This document shows positions 16,245 through 25,504 of a stretch of 64,000 bases of DNA, piece after piece (the stretch's first letter is position 1; every line of letters starts with the position of its first letter). Under the pieces are notes generated by a model. That model did no database searches. It worked only from the letters and a program-made list of their open reading frames with translations, and was not told where the DNA came from. Position numbers and translations under genes: made by a program. This DNA comes from Catenulispora sp. MAP5-51 (lineage in GTDB: Bacteria > Actinomycetota > Actinomycetes > Streptomycetales > Catenulisporaceae): positions 186,001 to 250,000 of the forward strand of contig NZ_JBGCCH010000001.1 in the NCBI RefSeq assembly GCF_041261205.1, read 5' to 3'.

Positions 16245-16259
16245 TTGTTTCCGCGGCAC

Positions 16260-16610
16260 TCACACAGCGCCGTCATCCGGAACGATGCCGGTCGGCGCCG
16301 GAGGGTATTCGTCAGCTGTCTCGGGCGCGGGAACCACAGGGGTCGAAGGCTCCGCGCCGTGCGACCGCTCCTTGACCTTCTTCGCCAACTCCGACGTGGC
16401 CTCCGTGACCTTGCCGGCCACGGCCTTGGACACTGTCTTGGTCGCGGTCTGTGCGCGTTCCTGCAGATTCTCCCGCAGGTCCACGACGGCGGGCTGCCGG
16501 CCGACCGCGTGCACCCTGAGCTTCATCCGCTCGTACTTCTCCCGGCCGGCCCTGGTGCCGGCGACGTAGCCCACGGCGGCGCCGGTGGCCAAGGTGAGTG
16601 CGCGCTTCAT
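16260..16610 (-). CDS. YtxH-like small envelope protein
   Basis: A 116-residue protein starting MKRALTLATGAAVGYVAGTRAGREKYERMK. A short hydrophobic glycine-rich N-terminal segment ends in the G-TRAGREKYE motif common to actinobacterial YtxH-type proteins. An amphipathic helix with repeated Ala/Lys/Glu (residues 45-80) and a Pro-rich tail follow. AGGAGGACAG precedes the ATG at 16608-16610, better than the longer start nine codons upstream. These proteins are membrane-associated and often stress-linked; exact function is unknown. It is the second gene after the small membrane protein at 16644-16928 on the same strand. Confidence 0.8.
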   Translation of the reverse strand: MKRALTLATGAAVGYVAGTRAGREKYERMKLRVHAVGRQPAVVDLRENLQERAQTATKTVSKAVAGKVTEATSELAKKVKERSHGAEPSTPVVPAPETADEYPPAPTGIVPDDGAV

Positions 16611-16643
16611 CTGTCCTCCTGTGTCGTTCGTGTCCACGGCGGC

Positions 16644-16928
16644 TTACAAGCCGGACCCGATCAGCAACTCGGCCCACCTGGTGTCGTCTCCGGCGGCGGC
16701 CGGCGGTTCGTGCCGCACGCGGCGGCCGATCAGCGCGAGCACGCCGGCGGCGGCGAACGCGCCGGCCATGGGGAAGGCGACCACGGGCCACAGCGGCCAG
16801 GCATTGGCCAGGGCCACGATCATCAGCATCCAGGCCAGGGCCAGTCCGGTCCGAGTCAGGACCAGAGCCGCCGCCGGCATCGCGTCGGCGGTCTTGGAAC
16901 CCTTGGCGTTCGTCTGCATGACTGTCAT
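16644..16928 (-). CDS. small two-helix membrane protein
   Basis: A 94-residue protein with helices at about 26-44 (LTRTGLALAWMLMIVALAN) and 46-66 (PLWPVVAFPMAGAFAAAGVLAL). Short polar ends follow, RRVRHEPPAAAGDD and then WAELLIGSGL. The start codon at 16928 follows GGAAGGGGGCGACTC, and a second in-frame ATG lies three codons in. It lies 33 bases upstream of the YtxH-like gene on the same strand, so the two are probably co-transcribed. No named family was recognised. Confidence 0.7.
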   Translation of the reverse strand: MTVMQTNAKGSKTADAMPAAALVLTRTGLALAWMLMIVALANAWPLWPVVAFPMAGAFAAAGVLALIGRRVRHEPPAAAGDDTRWAELLIGSGL

Positions 16929-16999
16929 GAGTCGCCCCCTTCCTGCCGGTGCCTCATGGCCGTTCTGCGACCGGCCAAACCCGTGCCGTGGACCCCGGG

Positions 17000-17584
17000 C
17001 TACGCAGCGGCCGCCGGCTGGTAGCGCAGGGCCTGCGTCGCGACCCGCACCCCGAGGTGGCGCGCGGTGGCCACGTCGGCGGCGTGGACGGCGTCAGGGC
17101 CCTGGTCGTTCCAGGTCTGGGCGCCCGCGCCGAGGTAGAACCCGAGCCGGTTGTGGTCGTGTTCGCTGCTGGTGGTGGTGTTCCAGCCGGGCATCAGGCC
17201 GAGGCTGACCCAGTGCATGCCGTGCTGTGCGGCGAGCAGGGCGAGGTATTGCAGCGTGTGCAGCTTGTCGCCGCTCATCGATCCGGAGTTGGTGAACCCG
17301 GAGGCGAGCTTGTCCAGCCAGCGCTGGGTCATCCAGCGCTTCGAGGTCGCCTCGGCGAAGGCGTGGAAGGCCCCGGAGGCCGATCCCATGTAGGTCGGCG
17401 TCCCGAAGACGATCGCGTCGCAGGCGTCCAGGGTCGCCCACTTCTCCTCGGTCATGTCGGCGACGTCGACCAGGTCGGCGCGCGCGCCGGGCACCGACTC
17501 GACGCCGTCGCGGACGGCCTTGGCGATCTCGAGCGTGTGTCCGTAGCCGGAGTAGTAGGCGATGGCGATGTGGACGGAGGGCAT
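17000..17584 (-). CDS. wrbA: WrbA-type NAD(P)H:quinone oxidoreductase
   Basis: A 194-residue flavodoxin-fold protein. YYSGYGHTLEIAKAV near the start binds FMN phosphate, and GTPTYMGSASGAFHAF near residue 66 and GSMSGDKLHTLQYLALLAAQHGM near 108 match WrbA. WrbA proteins reduce quinones with two electrons using NAD(P)H and FMN. ATG 17584 is chosen for GAAAGGTCC upstream; an alternative ATG at 17617 overlaps the preceding stop as ATGA and would add 11 residues. It is the second gene after the aldo/keto reductase. Both are divergent from a TetR gene that probably represses them, suggesting a response to quinones or reactive carbonyls. Confidence 0.88.
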   Translation of the reverse strand: MPSVHIAIAYYSGYGHTLEIAKAVRDGVESVPGARADLVDVADMTEEKWATLDACDAIVFGTPTYMGSASGAFHAFAEATSKRWMTQRWLDKLASGFTNSGSMSGDKLHTLQYLALLAAQHGMHWVSLGLMPGWNTTTSSEHDHNRLGFYLGAGAQTWNDQGPDAVHAADVATARHLGVRVATQALRYQPAAAA

Positions 17585-17613
17585 GTCAGGACCTTTCGTT
17601 GTGTCGGGCTTGC

Positions 17614-18618
17614 TCATGACTCGCGGGAGTCCGCGGTCTCGGTCATGTCGGGGTAGCGGTCGCCGGCCACCTGCGCGGCGATCGGGTCCAGACGTGCGAG
17701 GTCGTCCTCGGCGAGGGTGATCTGGAGGGCGGCCAGGTTCTCCGCCAGCCGCGACGGCTTGCGGGTGCCGGGGATCGGCACCACGGTCAGGGACCACACG
17801 GCGGCCCGGTGGTGCAGCCAGGCCAGGGCGACCTGGGCCATCGACGCGCCGCGGGCTTCGGCGATCTGGGCCACCGGCGCCAGCAGTTCGGCGTTGCGCC
17901 GGGCGTTCTCGCCGGTGAAGCGGGGGAACACCGAGCGGACGTCGTCGCTTCGCGGCCGGGCGGGCAGCGCGCCGGTCAGGAAGCCGCGGCCGAGCGGCGA
18001 GTACGGCACGATTCCGACGCCGAGCTCAGCGGCGGCCGGCACCAGGGTGCGCTCGATGCCGCGGGTGAACAGCGACCATTCCGACTGGACGGCGGCGATC
18101 GGGTGGACGGCGGCGGCTTCGCGCAGCTCGTCGCCGGTGACCTCGCTCAAGCCCAGATGGCGCACCTTGCCCTGCACCACCAAATCGGCCAGGGTCCCGA
18201 CCGAGTCGGCCAGCGGCACCCTCGGGTCGCGGCGGTGCAGGGTGTAGAGGTCGATCACGTCGATCCCGAGCCGGGACAGGCTGCCGTCGACGGCCCGTCG
18301 GATGTGGCCGGGGTCGTTGCTGACGGACATCGACCCGTCCGGGCCGCGCACGCTGCCGACCTTGGTGGCGATGACGACCTGCTCGCGGTGGGCCCGCACG
18401 AACGGGGCGAGGAAGCGTTCGTTCTCGCCCTGGCCGTACATGTCGGCGGTGTCGAACATCGTCACGCCCCGTTCGAGGGCCGCTTCCAGCGTGGCGCGCG
18501 CCGCCGACTCGTCGACGTCGCCGTAGAACTCGCTCATCCCCATGCAGCCGAGGCCCTGGGCTCCCACCGTCGGGCCTCGGGTGCCGAGCCGGACCCGCTG
18601 CAACCTGCTGTCTAGCAC
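17614..18618 (-). CDS. aldo/keto reductase
   Basis: A 334-residue NADPH-dependent carbonyl reductase of the YajO/Tas-like group. It has GLGCMGMSEFYG near the N-terminus and FDTADMYGQGENE with the catalytic Asp and Tyr near residues 55-60. ATKVG supplies the Lys and LHRRDP the His; the C-terminal cofactor segment is PIPGTRKPSRLAENLAA. GTG at 18616-18618 is preferred because AAGGAG lies six bases upstream; the ATG eight codons earlier has no ribosome-binding site and would fill the operator region. The gene overlaps or abuts wrbA, so both detoxifying reductases are co-expressed and probably controlled by the divergent TetR protein. Confidence 0.88.
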   Translation of the reverse strand: MLDSRLQRVRLGTRGPTVGAQGLGCMGMSEFYGDVDESAARATLEAALERGVTMFDTADMYGQGENERFLAPFVRAHREQVVIATKVGSVRGPDGSMSVSNDPGHIRRAVDGSLSRLGIDVIDLYTLHRRDPRVPLADSVGTLADLVVQGKVRHLGLSEVTGDELREAAAVHPIAAVQSEWSLFTRGIERTLVPAAAELGVGIVPYSPLGRGFLTGALPARPRSDDVRSVFPRFTGENARRNAELLAPVAQIAEARGASMAQVALAWLHHRAAVWSLTVVPIPGTRKPSRLAENLAALQITLAEDDLARLDPIAAQVAGDRYPDMTETADSRES

Positions 18619-18706
18619 GTTCGCTCCTTGCGTTGATGACATTGGTAACGCTAAAGCGATGACAGTGTCAGTGTCAACGTCAACAGTTCTGCGCTATCGT
18701 TGTCAC
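18619..18706. promoter_or_regulatory. divergent promoter/operator between aldo/keto reductase and TetR gene
   Basis: The 88-bp gap contains TGACAGTGTCA (18660-18670), an inverted repeat with a one-base centre, followed by two further GTCA steps at 18671-18680. On the minus strand a TTGACA is followed after 18 bases by TAGCGT, a plausible promoter for the reductase pair, with the inverted repeat between the two boxes. That is where a TetR repressor would act. Confidence 0.55.
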
Positions 18707-19450
18707 ATGAGAGCTGACGAGCGGCGCGGCGGGTCGGACGACCAGCGCGGGCAGATCCTGGGCGCGGCGGTGAAACTGCTCGCCGAGGCCGGGCCGTCCG
18801 GGCTGTCCACCCGGGCCGTCGCGGCGGCGGCCGGCGTCCAGACACCGGCGCTGTACCGGCTGTTCGCGGACAAGGACGGGCTGCTGGACGCCGTGGCGAG
18901 CCACGGCTTCGAGAGCTACCTCGCCGAGAAGCGCGCGTTCGAGCCCGGCGAGGACCCGGTCGAGGACCTGCGCCGGGGCTGGGACGTGCACGTCGAGTTC
19001 GGCCTGGCCAACCCCGCCATCTACACGCTGATGTACGGCGACGTGCGGCCCGGCCGCCAGCCCGCCGCGGCGGCGGAGAACCGAGCCATCCTGCGCGGCA
19101 TGCTCGAACGCGCCAACCAGCAGGGCCTGCTGCGGGTGTCCGTCGAGGCGGCCACCGTGGCCATCGAGGCGTCCACGACGGGCGCGGTCCTGCTCCTGCT
19201 GGCCCAGCCCGAGGAAGCACGCCGCGCCGAGGTGATCCGCCCGCTGCGGGACATCGTGCTCGACGCCGTCACGGAGCCGCGGGCATCGCGCACGGCCGAC
19301 CGGTCCCCGATCGCCGACCGCGCGCAGTCGCTGCTCGGGATCATCACCCCCGCCGGCGGCGTCGACCCCGTGACCGACGCGGGCTTCAGCGTCTCCGAGG
19401 CCGGCCTGCTGCGCGAATGGCTGGCGCGGCTGGACGAGTCAGGAAACTGA
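18707..19450 (+). CDS. TetR/AcrR-family transcriptional regulator
   Basis: A 247-residue regulator. The N-terminal helix-turn-helix at residues 12-58 reads RGQILGAAVKLLAEAG, LSTRAVAAAAGVQTPALYRLFADKDGL. The all-helical C-terminal half would bind the inducer. ATG 18707 lies right at the end of the shared promoter region. The gene is divergent from the aldo/keto reductase-wrbA pair, the classic place for its target. Its last 12 bases overlap the end of the convergent AfsR-like gene. The C-terminal 60 residues after TEPRASRTADR are longer than usual. Confidence 0.88.
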   Translation: MRADERRGGSDDQRGQILGAAVKLLAEAGPSGLSTRAVAAAAGVQTPALYRLFADKDGLLDAVASHGFESYLAEKRAFEPGEDPVEDLRRGWDVHVEFGLANPAIYTLMYGDVRPGRQPAAAAENRAILRGMLERANQQGLLRVSVEAATVAIEASTTGAVLLLLAQPEEARRAEVIRPLRDIVLDAVTEPRASRTADRSPIADRAQSLLGIITPAGGVDPVTDAGFSVSEAGLLREWLARLDESGN

Positions 19451-22400
19451 GGTGCCCGGTGCCACTGCCGGGTGCTTCTGCCCCTGAATGCGCTCGGTCC
19501 ACATCAGGCAGTGGCGCTCCAGGACCGGCGAGCCGACCAGCCGCGCCACGCGCCGCGCGTCCTCCACGTACAACGACGCGTCCTCGTAGCGGCCGAGCGC
19601 GAGGCAGGTGTCGGCGGCCAGCAGGTGGATCCGTGCGGCCAGTGTCGGGTGGTCGGTCGGATCCACCAGGGCGTGGGCTCGTGCGATGTGCGCCAGTGCG
19701 GGCTCTGCGTCCCCCAAGCGGGCCGAGAGCGTGGCCGCCATGCCTTCGGCCGTCGCTTCAAAACGCAGGTCTTCGGCGGAGCGGGCCGCTGCCATCGCCT
19801 CGCGTGCCAGCTCCAGCGCCGTGGCGAGGTCGCCGCCGTCGCGGTGGGCCTGGGCCAGGCGGGTCAGGGTGTCGGCCTCGTTGCGGCGGTCGCCGATGTG
19901 GCGGTGCATCGCCAGGGCTTCGGTGAGGAGGGCTTTGGCGGCGGCCAGCCGCTGGTCGCGGGCGTCGTCGGGCTCGGCCGGGGCCATCAGGGTGCCGCGA
20001 TCGATGTGGGCCGCGCCGAGGTTCGCCAGGCTCACCGCCTCGCCGGCCGCTCTCCCGCAGGTGCGGTGCAGGTGGAGGGCCTGTTCGAGTGCTGTCACCG
20101 CTTCCTGCGCGCGCCCCGCCGTCCACAACGCCATGCCGAGGTTGTTCAGCGCGACCGCCTGGCACTCGGTCCATCCGGCCTGTTCGGCCACCATCGCGGT
20201 GCGGCTGAAACGCCGGGATGCCGAATCGTGCCGTCCCTGCGAGAACTCCACCATCGCCGTGGACAGCTCCGCCGAGGCGAGGGCCCGGGGATCGTCGCCG
20301 AGACGGGCTGCGGCGCGCGCGGCGTGGGCCACCGCGGCCCAGTCGGCGGTCCCCGCGCGCATCATGAAGTACCCGGTCATCAGGTCCGCGAGCTCCCAGG
20401 CGGGCTCGACGTGTCCCTGATTGACCAGGTGGGGGATCAGCGCGACGAGGTTGGCCCGCTCCGCGTCGATCCAGGCCAGCGCCGCGGTGGCATCGGCGAA
20501 GGCGGGCACGTCGTCGGCGGGCAGGCCGGTCCGGCCTCCGTGGGAGGGCAGGTGGAGCAGGTGCGGGTAGAGGACGTCCGCGACCGCTTCCAGGTGCGCC
20601 AGATGGTGTTCCGCCAGGCGCGCGGTGGCGTCGATGGCCTCGGCGCCGTCAGTGTTCTCAGGGCCCTCAGCACCCTCAGTTTCGCTGTCGGCCAGCTCGC
20701 CGTCGGTCAGCTCGGCGGCGAACAGCCGGATGAGATCGTGCATGGCGAACCGGTCCGCGCCGTGTTCCTGCAACAGGTGCCGGTCGGCCAGCCGGTTGAG
20801 GGCTTGCGCCGCGCGCGGGCGGCTGATCCCCGCGACCGCCGCCGCGGTCCCGACCGCCACGTCGAATCCGGGGACGGCGCCCAGCAGCCGGAACATCCGG
20901 GCCTCCGGCGGTGGCAGGGCGTCGACCGACAGGGCGAACGCGGCGCGCACGGCGCCCTCGGGATCATCGGCGCTCTCCAGGGCGTCGAGCCGGTCCCTCT
21001 TCATGGCGTCCGCGTATCCGGCCAGGCTCATCTGCGGCCGGGCGGCCAGGTTCGCCGCGGCGATACTCAAGGCCAACGGCAGCCGGGCGGACAGCTCGAT
21101 CAGTTCCGCGGCCGCCTGGGGCTCCCGAGCCGTGCGGGGCGTGCCGACCATGCTCTCCAGCAGCGCCAGAGCCTCCGGCGAGGAGAGCGCGTCGAGCGAG
21201 ATCACCCGTGCTCCGTCCCGCGCGACCAGCCCGGTCATCCGCTGCCGCGACGTGACGAGCACGACCGAACCGCCGGCGGGCAGCAGCGGACGGATCTGGT
21301 CGGCCCGCCCCGCGTTGTCCAGCAGGACCAGGACACGCTTTCCTGTCAGAAGGCTGCGATACAGGGCGGCCGCCTGGGCCACGTCCTCGGGCACCTGCGA
21401 CGGCGGCACTCCGAGCGCGGTCAGGAAACCGGTCAGCGCGGCGTGCGGCCGGACCGATTCGGTGCCGCTGTGGCCCCGGAGGTCGACGTAGAGCTGCCCG
21501 TCGGGGAACAGGTCGAGCACGCGATGGGCCCACCGCAGCGCCAGCACCGTCTTGCCCAGCCCGCCCATCCCGGTCAGGACGATCAGGCCGGACCGGTATT
21601 CGGTTACGGCCGCGTCCAGCAGCTCCAGCTGCTCCCGCCGTCCGACGAACACGAACGGCTCGGCGGGCAGCTGGGCCGGGGTCGGGACGGCCAGGACCGG
21701 GCGTTCGGCCGGACCCGGCAGCCGGTCACGCAGGATCCGCAGGTGCGCGGCCCGCAGCTCGGCACCCGGCGACACCCCGAGCTCGGTGTCCAGCAGAAGA
21801 CGGACTTCCTCGAACAGGGCCAGGGCCGCGGCCTGCCGTCCGGTGCCCGCCAAGGCCAGCATCAAGCGCGCGGCCACGCCCTCGTGCAGCGGCTCGGCGC
21901 CGTGCGCGGCCCGCAGCGGCTCGGCCACCTGGGCATAGCGCCCCACCGAGAACGCCGCGTCCGACCAGTCCAGCACCAGGGAGGTCCGGCGTGCCTGCAC
22001 CGCGACGACCGCCGGATGCCCGCTGAGCCGCACGTCGCCCTCCAGCACCCGGGCTCCGTGCCAGCACGCCCACGCCTCGCCGAACAACTGGCACGCCGAG
22101 GCCGCCGCGCCCCGCTCCCACGCGCGCCGCCCCTGCTCGGCCAGCCGGTCGAACGCGGCCAGATCGAGCTGCTCGGGCTCCACGGTGAGCAGGTATCCGC
22201 CGGCCGCACTGCGCAGCAGCCGGCCCCGCTCGCCGACCCGCGATCCGGGTTCCAGGACGCGGCGTACGTGGGCGACGTAGGTGTGGACGAGTTCGCGGCA
22301 GGTCCGCGGAGGATCCTCGAGCCACAAGGCATCCACGAGCTCCGGCACGGTGACGACCTGCCCGTGCTGCACCACGAGCAGGCTCAGCACCGCCTGCTGC

Positions 22401-22921
22401 AAGGGCGAGCCCATTTCGACGACGGCATCGCCGCGGAGGATCGCGAACCGGCCCAGGACGCGAAACCGGATCCGGCCGGTCGGACCCGAGCCCGAGCTGG
22501 AGCCCGAGCTGGAACTAGAACGGGAGCTAGAACCGGAGCTAGAACGGGAGCTAGAACGGGAGCTAGAACCGGAGCCAGAACCGAAGCCAGAACCAGCACC
22601 CAGCCGTTGCCCGGCGGCATCCCCGGCCCCCAACCGAACACCGGCAGACCCGGCAGACCCGGCAGACCCGGCGGACCCGGCAGGCCCGGCAGTTCCGGCA
22701 AGCCGCTCGGCAAGCTCCTCGGTGCCCATGCCCAAAGCCCGCGCCAAGCGGTGGATCGACGCCGCCCTGGGCCTGGCCACCTGCCCGTCCTCGAGGTAGC
22801 GCAGCGCCCGCACACTCATCCCGGCGCGCCCGGCGAGCTCCTTCTGGCTGATGCCCGCCGCCTCGCGGGCACGCCGCAGCGGACTGTCGCCGTCCCGGAC
22901 GCCGTATGCGTTGCTGACCAT
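19439..22921 (-). CDS. XRE-SARP-BTAD-NB-ARC-TPR regulator (AfsR-like)
   Basis: A 1160-residue regulator. Residues 14-68 are an XRE-type helix-turn-helix (LRRAREAAGISQKELAGRAGMS). Residues 77-148 are a low-complexity linker of Ala-Gly-Ser repeats then Gly-Ser-Arg repeats. A SARP winged helix follows (150-240), then BTAD (250-395). The NB-ARC ATPase has Walker A GMGGLGKT near 453 and Walker B RVLVLLDNAG near 535. A TPR array lies at about 825-1140. AfsR-like proteins switch on secondary metabolism; the extra XRE domain gives a second DNA-reading head. ATG 22921 is chosen since translation before it is low-quality. The nearest possible targets are the S53 peptidase and the P450/RiPP cluster, but no link is shown. 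Confidence 0.88.
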   Translation of the reverse strand: MVSNAYGVRDGDSPLRRAREAAGISQKELAGRAGMSVRALRYLEDGQVARPRAASIHRLARALGMGTEELAERLAGTAGPAGSAGSAGSAGSAGVRLGAGDAAGQRLGAGSGFGSGSGSSSRSSSRSSSGSSSRSSSSSGSSSGSGPTGRIRFRVLGRFAILRGDAVVEMGSPLQQAVLSLLVVQHGQVVTVPELVDALWLEDPPRTCRELVHTYVAHVRRVLEPGSRVGERGRLLRSAAGGYLLTVEPEQLDLAAFDRLAEQGRRAWERGAAASACQLFGEAWACWHGARVLEGDVRLSGHPAVVAVQARRTSLVLDWSDAAFSVGRYAQVAEPLRAAHGAEPLHEGVAARLMLALAGTGRQAAALALFEEVRLLLDTELGVSPGAELRAAHLRILRDRLPGPAERPVLAVPTPAQLPAEPFVFVGRREQLELLDAAVTEYRSGLIVLTGMGGLGKTVLALRWAHRVLDLFPDGQLYVDLRGHSGTESVRPHAALTGFLTALGVPPSQVPEDVAQAAALYRSLLTGKRVLVLLDNAGRADQIRPLLPAGGSVVLVTSRQRMTGLVARDGARVISLDALSSPEALALLESMVGTPRTAREPQAAAELIELSARLPLALSIAAANLAARPQMSLAGYADAMKRDRLDALESADDPEGAVRAAFALSVDALPPPEARMFRLLGAVPGFDVAVGTAAAVAGISRPRAAQALNRLADRHLLQEHGADRFAMHDLIRLFAAELTDGELADSETEGAEGPENTDGAEAIDATARLAEHHLAHLEAVADVLYPHLLHLPSHGGRTGLPADDVPAFADATAALAWIDAERANLVALIPHLVNQGHVEPAWELADLMTGYFMMRAGTADWAAVAHAARAAARLGDDPRALASAELSTAMVEFSQGRHDSASRRFSRTAMVAEQAGWTECQAVALNNLGMALWTAGRAQEAVTALEQALHLHRTCGRAAGEAVSLANLGAAHIDRGTLMAPAEPDDARDQRLAAAKALLTEALAMHRHIGDRRNEADTLTRLAQAHRDGGDLATALELAREAMAAARSAEDLRFEATAEGMAATLSARLGDAEPALAHIARAHALVDPTDHPTLAARIHLLAADTCLALGRYEDASLYVEDARRVARLVGSPVLERHCLMWTERIQGQKHPAVAPGTSVS
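22494..22692. repeat. degenerate tandem repeats coding for the regulator linker
   Basis: Two arrays: a 12-base unit close to GAGCTAGAACGG across 22494-22598, and a 9-base unit close to CCGGCAGAC across 22641-22692. On the minus strand they code for the Gly-Ser-Arg and Ala-Gly-Ser linker of the AfsR-like protein. Units are multiples of three, so copy-number change would alter linker length without a frameshift. Confidence 0.8.
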
Positions 22922-23026
22922 GGTGGTGATTTCGCCCCCTGGGGATCCCTGCCGTGGATCCCCGGGAGGATTGTCGCACCGTCGGAGGGCCTTGTAAGGC
23001 GCCTGTAATCGGACGGTAAGAGCTGC

Positions 23027-23062
23027 GGCGGCCGCGCGGTGGAATCCCACCGCGCGGCCGCC
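23027..23062 (-). terminator. hairpin after the S53 peptidase gene
   Basis: A perfect 16-bp GC-rich stem (23027-23042 with 23047-23062) and a 4-base loop lie 35 bases beyond the peptidase stop. It separates the peptidase transcript from the AfsR-like promoter region at 22922-23026. Confidence 0.8.
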
Positions 23063-23096
23063 CCCCGTTCGTCAGTCCCCTGTCGTCAGCCCCCGC

Positions 23097-25277
23097 TCAC
23101 CCCGCGGCGGAGATGTCCAGGACGTTCTGGCCCACCGGCACCCACGCGGTCCACAGCGCGCCGGCCTTCACCGAGGCCGCGCCGCCGCTGGTCAGGGCGA
23201 AGATCAGGGGGCCGTTGCCGGGATCGCTGCCGACCGCGATCGTGGCGGCCTGGGCGTGCTCGTCGGCCCAGTTCGTCGACAGGCCGCCCTCCTTGGCCAG
23301 GACCTCGCCGTCGGCGCGGATCACCGTGAGCAGCGGGCCGTCGAGCGAGTCGCCGGCGGCCGCGATCTGGGTCATGCCGCCGGCCTCGTCCACCCAGTTG
23401 GTCGACAGGCCGCCCTCCTTGGCCAGGACCTCGCCGTCGCCCCGGAGCACCATGAGCAGCGGGCCGTTCGCGGCGTCGCTGGCCGCCGCGACGCGGGTCA
23501 TGCCGCCGGCCTCGCCGACCCAGGTGGTCGACAGGCCGCCCTCCTTGGCCCAGACGTTGCCGTTGGACTGCACGATCAGCAGCAGCGGACCGTGCACCGG
23601 GTCGCTGGCGACGGCGACCTGGGCGACGTCGCTGGCCTCGTCCACCCACCCGGCGGACAGGCTGCCCTCCTTCGCGTACAGCTCCCCGCCGAAGCCGATG
23701 TACGCCACCAGCGGGCCGTTGGTCGGGTCGCTCGCGGCCGCGACCTGGGTCGCCGGGCCCCCTTCGTCGACCCATCCTGCGCTCAGGCCGCCTTCCTTCG
23801 CCCACACCTCGGAGTTGCTGTCGGTGGTGACGAGCAGCGGCCCGTGCGTGGAGTCGCTGGCCACGGCCAGGTGCCCGGCGCCGGACTTCTCCAGGTTCCA
23901 CTGCACGCCGCTCAGCGCGCCCTGGGAGGCGTACATGTTGGTGTCCGTGCTCCGTGCGCCGAGCACGATGTTCGGGTTCGAGAACACGGTGTCCGGCACG
24001 AACCCGGCGGTCCCCTCCGGCGTGCCGTTGCCGGTGGGCCCGTCGTAGCCGGTCTGCGCGGTGCAGAAGTAGGCCGGGTTGCAGCTGCCGTTGCTGCCGG
24101 CGGTGACGTCGTTGAGGTTGCCGAGGTGCGCGTACGGATACGACGCGGGGTTCCCGCCGGCCGTGATGGTGTTCGCCTGGGCGTAGACCGCGGCGATGAT
24201 CGGCGAGGACTCGCTGGTGCCGCCGACCTGTGCCCAACCGCCCTCGCGGTAGCTGTCGAGGACGGCCACGCCGGTGTTCGGGTCGGCGTCCGCCGACACG
24301 TCGGCCACGGTGCGCCGGGAGCACCCGGTGTCCGACTGCCACGCGGGCTTGGCCTCATAGGCCGAGCAGCCCGAGCCGGTGCCGGACCAGGCGTTCTCGG
24401 TCCAGCCGCGCGAGTTGCCGCTGCTGTACAGGGACGTGCCGCCGACGGCGGTCACGTCGGGGGAGGCGGCCGGGTACATGACCCCGTAGCCGCTGTCCCC
24501 GGCCGAGGCGGTGATGACGGCGCCCGGGTGGTTGTAGTAAGCGGTGTCGAGTGCAGTCTCCCCGCTGAACTCGGGCCCGCCGTAGCTGTTGGACACGTAC
24601 TTGACGCCTTCGGCGACGGCCGAGTTCACGCCGACACCGAGGTCGTTGTAGCCGGCGGAGTTCGCCTCGACCAGCATGATGTGGCACTGCTGGCACAGCG
24701 CGGACACCATGTCCACGTCCAGCGCCTCCTCGGTGGCCCACCCGGCGTTGGTACCGGAGGCCGCCGCGGGCAGCGGGCCGGGGGCGCCGAGCTCGTTGAC
24801 CTTGGTCACGCAGCCGGACAGCGTCGTGGTGTTGCACGCGGCCAGGCCGAACTGGGCCCGGTAGGCGGCGTCGTCGGCGACGATGTCGGGGTCGTCGTAG
24901 GCGTCGACGATGGCCACTGTGACCTGCGGACCGCTCGCGTTCAGTCCGATGTGGTAGGCGCTTTGCAGGTCGGAGGGGAAGTAGCCGTAGCCGTAGGGCT
25001 CGTTGAACGGCGCCACCGCCGAGCGAGCCAGCGGTTTGAGATCGGTGCGGCGCTGCGCGAGGCAGGATGCCGTCCCGGGCTTGGGAGTGGCGCAGACGTT
25101 CTGTACGGCGTGCTTGGCCGCGGCGTTGGCAGCCGTGGCGGTGGCGTCGCTGATGACTTTGGGTTTGGTGCCGGTCCCGGTGGCGGCATCGGCCGCCGGT
25201 GAGGCCGCGAGCCCCGTTGCGAGCACCACGGCTATCGCGGCCAGAGCGGCCGCGACCGTGTGGCGTTTCCTGGACAA
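23097..25277 (-). CDS. secreted S53 (sedolisin-type) acid peptidase with repeat domain
   Basis: A 726-residue exported peptidase with signal peptide MSRKRHTVAAALAAIAVVLATG cleaved near ADAA. The S53 catalytic domain spans about 95-450, with Glu and Asp in ATEEALDVDM near residue 184, the oxyanion Asp region in SAGDSGYG, and the Ser in GGTSESSP near 354. Sedolisins are serine-carboxyl peptidases working at low pH. Residues 465-725 hold about six repeats of 46-48 residues built on EVWAKEGGLSxxWVDE and AAASDxxxGPLL, likely a propeller or adhesive domain. The start is TTG preceded by GGGAGGGAC. The usual N-terminal pro-domain is short here. It is monocistronic and ends at a hairpin. Confidence 0.88.
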   Translation of the reverse strand: MSRKRHTVAAALAAIAVVLATGLAASPAADAATGTGTKPKVISDATATAANAAAKHAVQNVCATPKPGTASCLAQRRTDLKPLARSAVAPFNEPYGYGYFPSDLQSAYHIGLNASGPQVTVAIVDAYDDPDIVADDAAYRAQFGLAACNTTTLSGCVTKVNELGAPGPLPAAASGTNAGWATEEALDVDMVSALCQQCHIMLVEANSAGYNDLGVGVNSAVAEGVKYVSNSYGGPEFSGETALDTAYYNHPGAVITASAGDSGYGVMYPAASPDVTAVGGTSLYSSGNSRGWTENAWSGTGSGCSAYEAKPAWQSDTGCSRRTVADVSADADPNTGVAVLDSYREGGWAQVGGTSESSPIIAAVYAQANTITAGGNPASYPYAHLGNLNDVTAGSNGSCNPAYFCTAQTGYDGPTGNGTPEGTAGFVPDTVFSNPNIVLGARSTDTNMYASQGALSGVQWNLEKSGAGHLAVASDSTHGPLLVTTDSNSEVWAKEGGLSAGWVDEGGPATQVAAASDPTNGPLVAYIGFGGELYAKEGSLSAGWVDEASDVAQVAVASDPVHGPLLLIVQSNGNVWAKEGGLSTTWVGEAGGMTRVAAASDAANGPLLMVLRGDGEVLAKEGGLSTNWVDEAGGMTQIAAAGDSLDGPLLTVIRADGEVLAKEGGLSTNWADEHAQAATIAVGSDPGNGPLIFALTSGGAASVKAGALWTAWVPVGQNVLDISAAG

Positions 25278-25504
25278 AGTCCCTCCCTGTGTCGTGCGCG
25301 AAGGTTCCGCGCCTGGATCACGACAAAGCTAGGAAGGAGCGCCGGGCGGCAGGCTAGAGCCGATTGCGTGTCCCGGCGACGCTGTGAGCTGGCCCTGAGC
25401 TGTCGACCCGCGAACAGGCGGCAGAAAGAGGCAAGACGCGGGCTCTTCGGGTGACCGTCGCCGGTGAGCAGTGTGAACTGGTTGATAGTGGGCAGATCGC
25501 CCCA

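Noticed and set aside
19472..23008. 1178-codon open frame antisense to the AfsR-like gene
   Set aside because: No family resemblance and biased composition; the opposite strand carries XRE, SARP, NB-ARC and TPR motifs in one frame.
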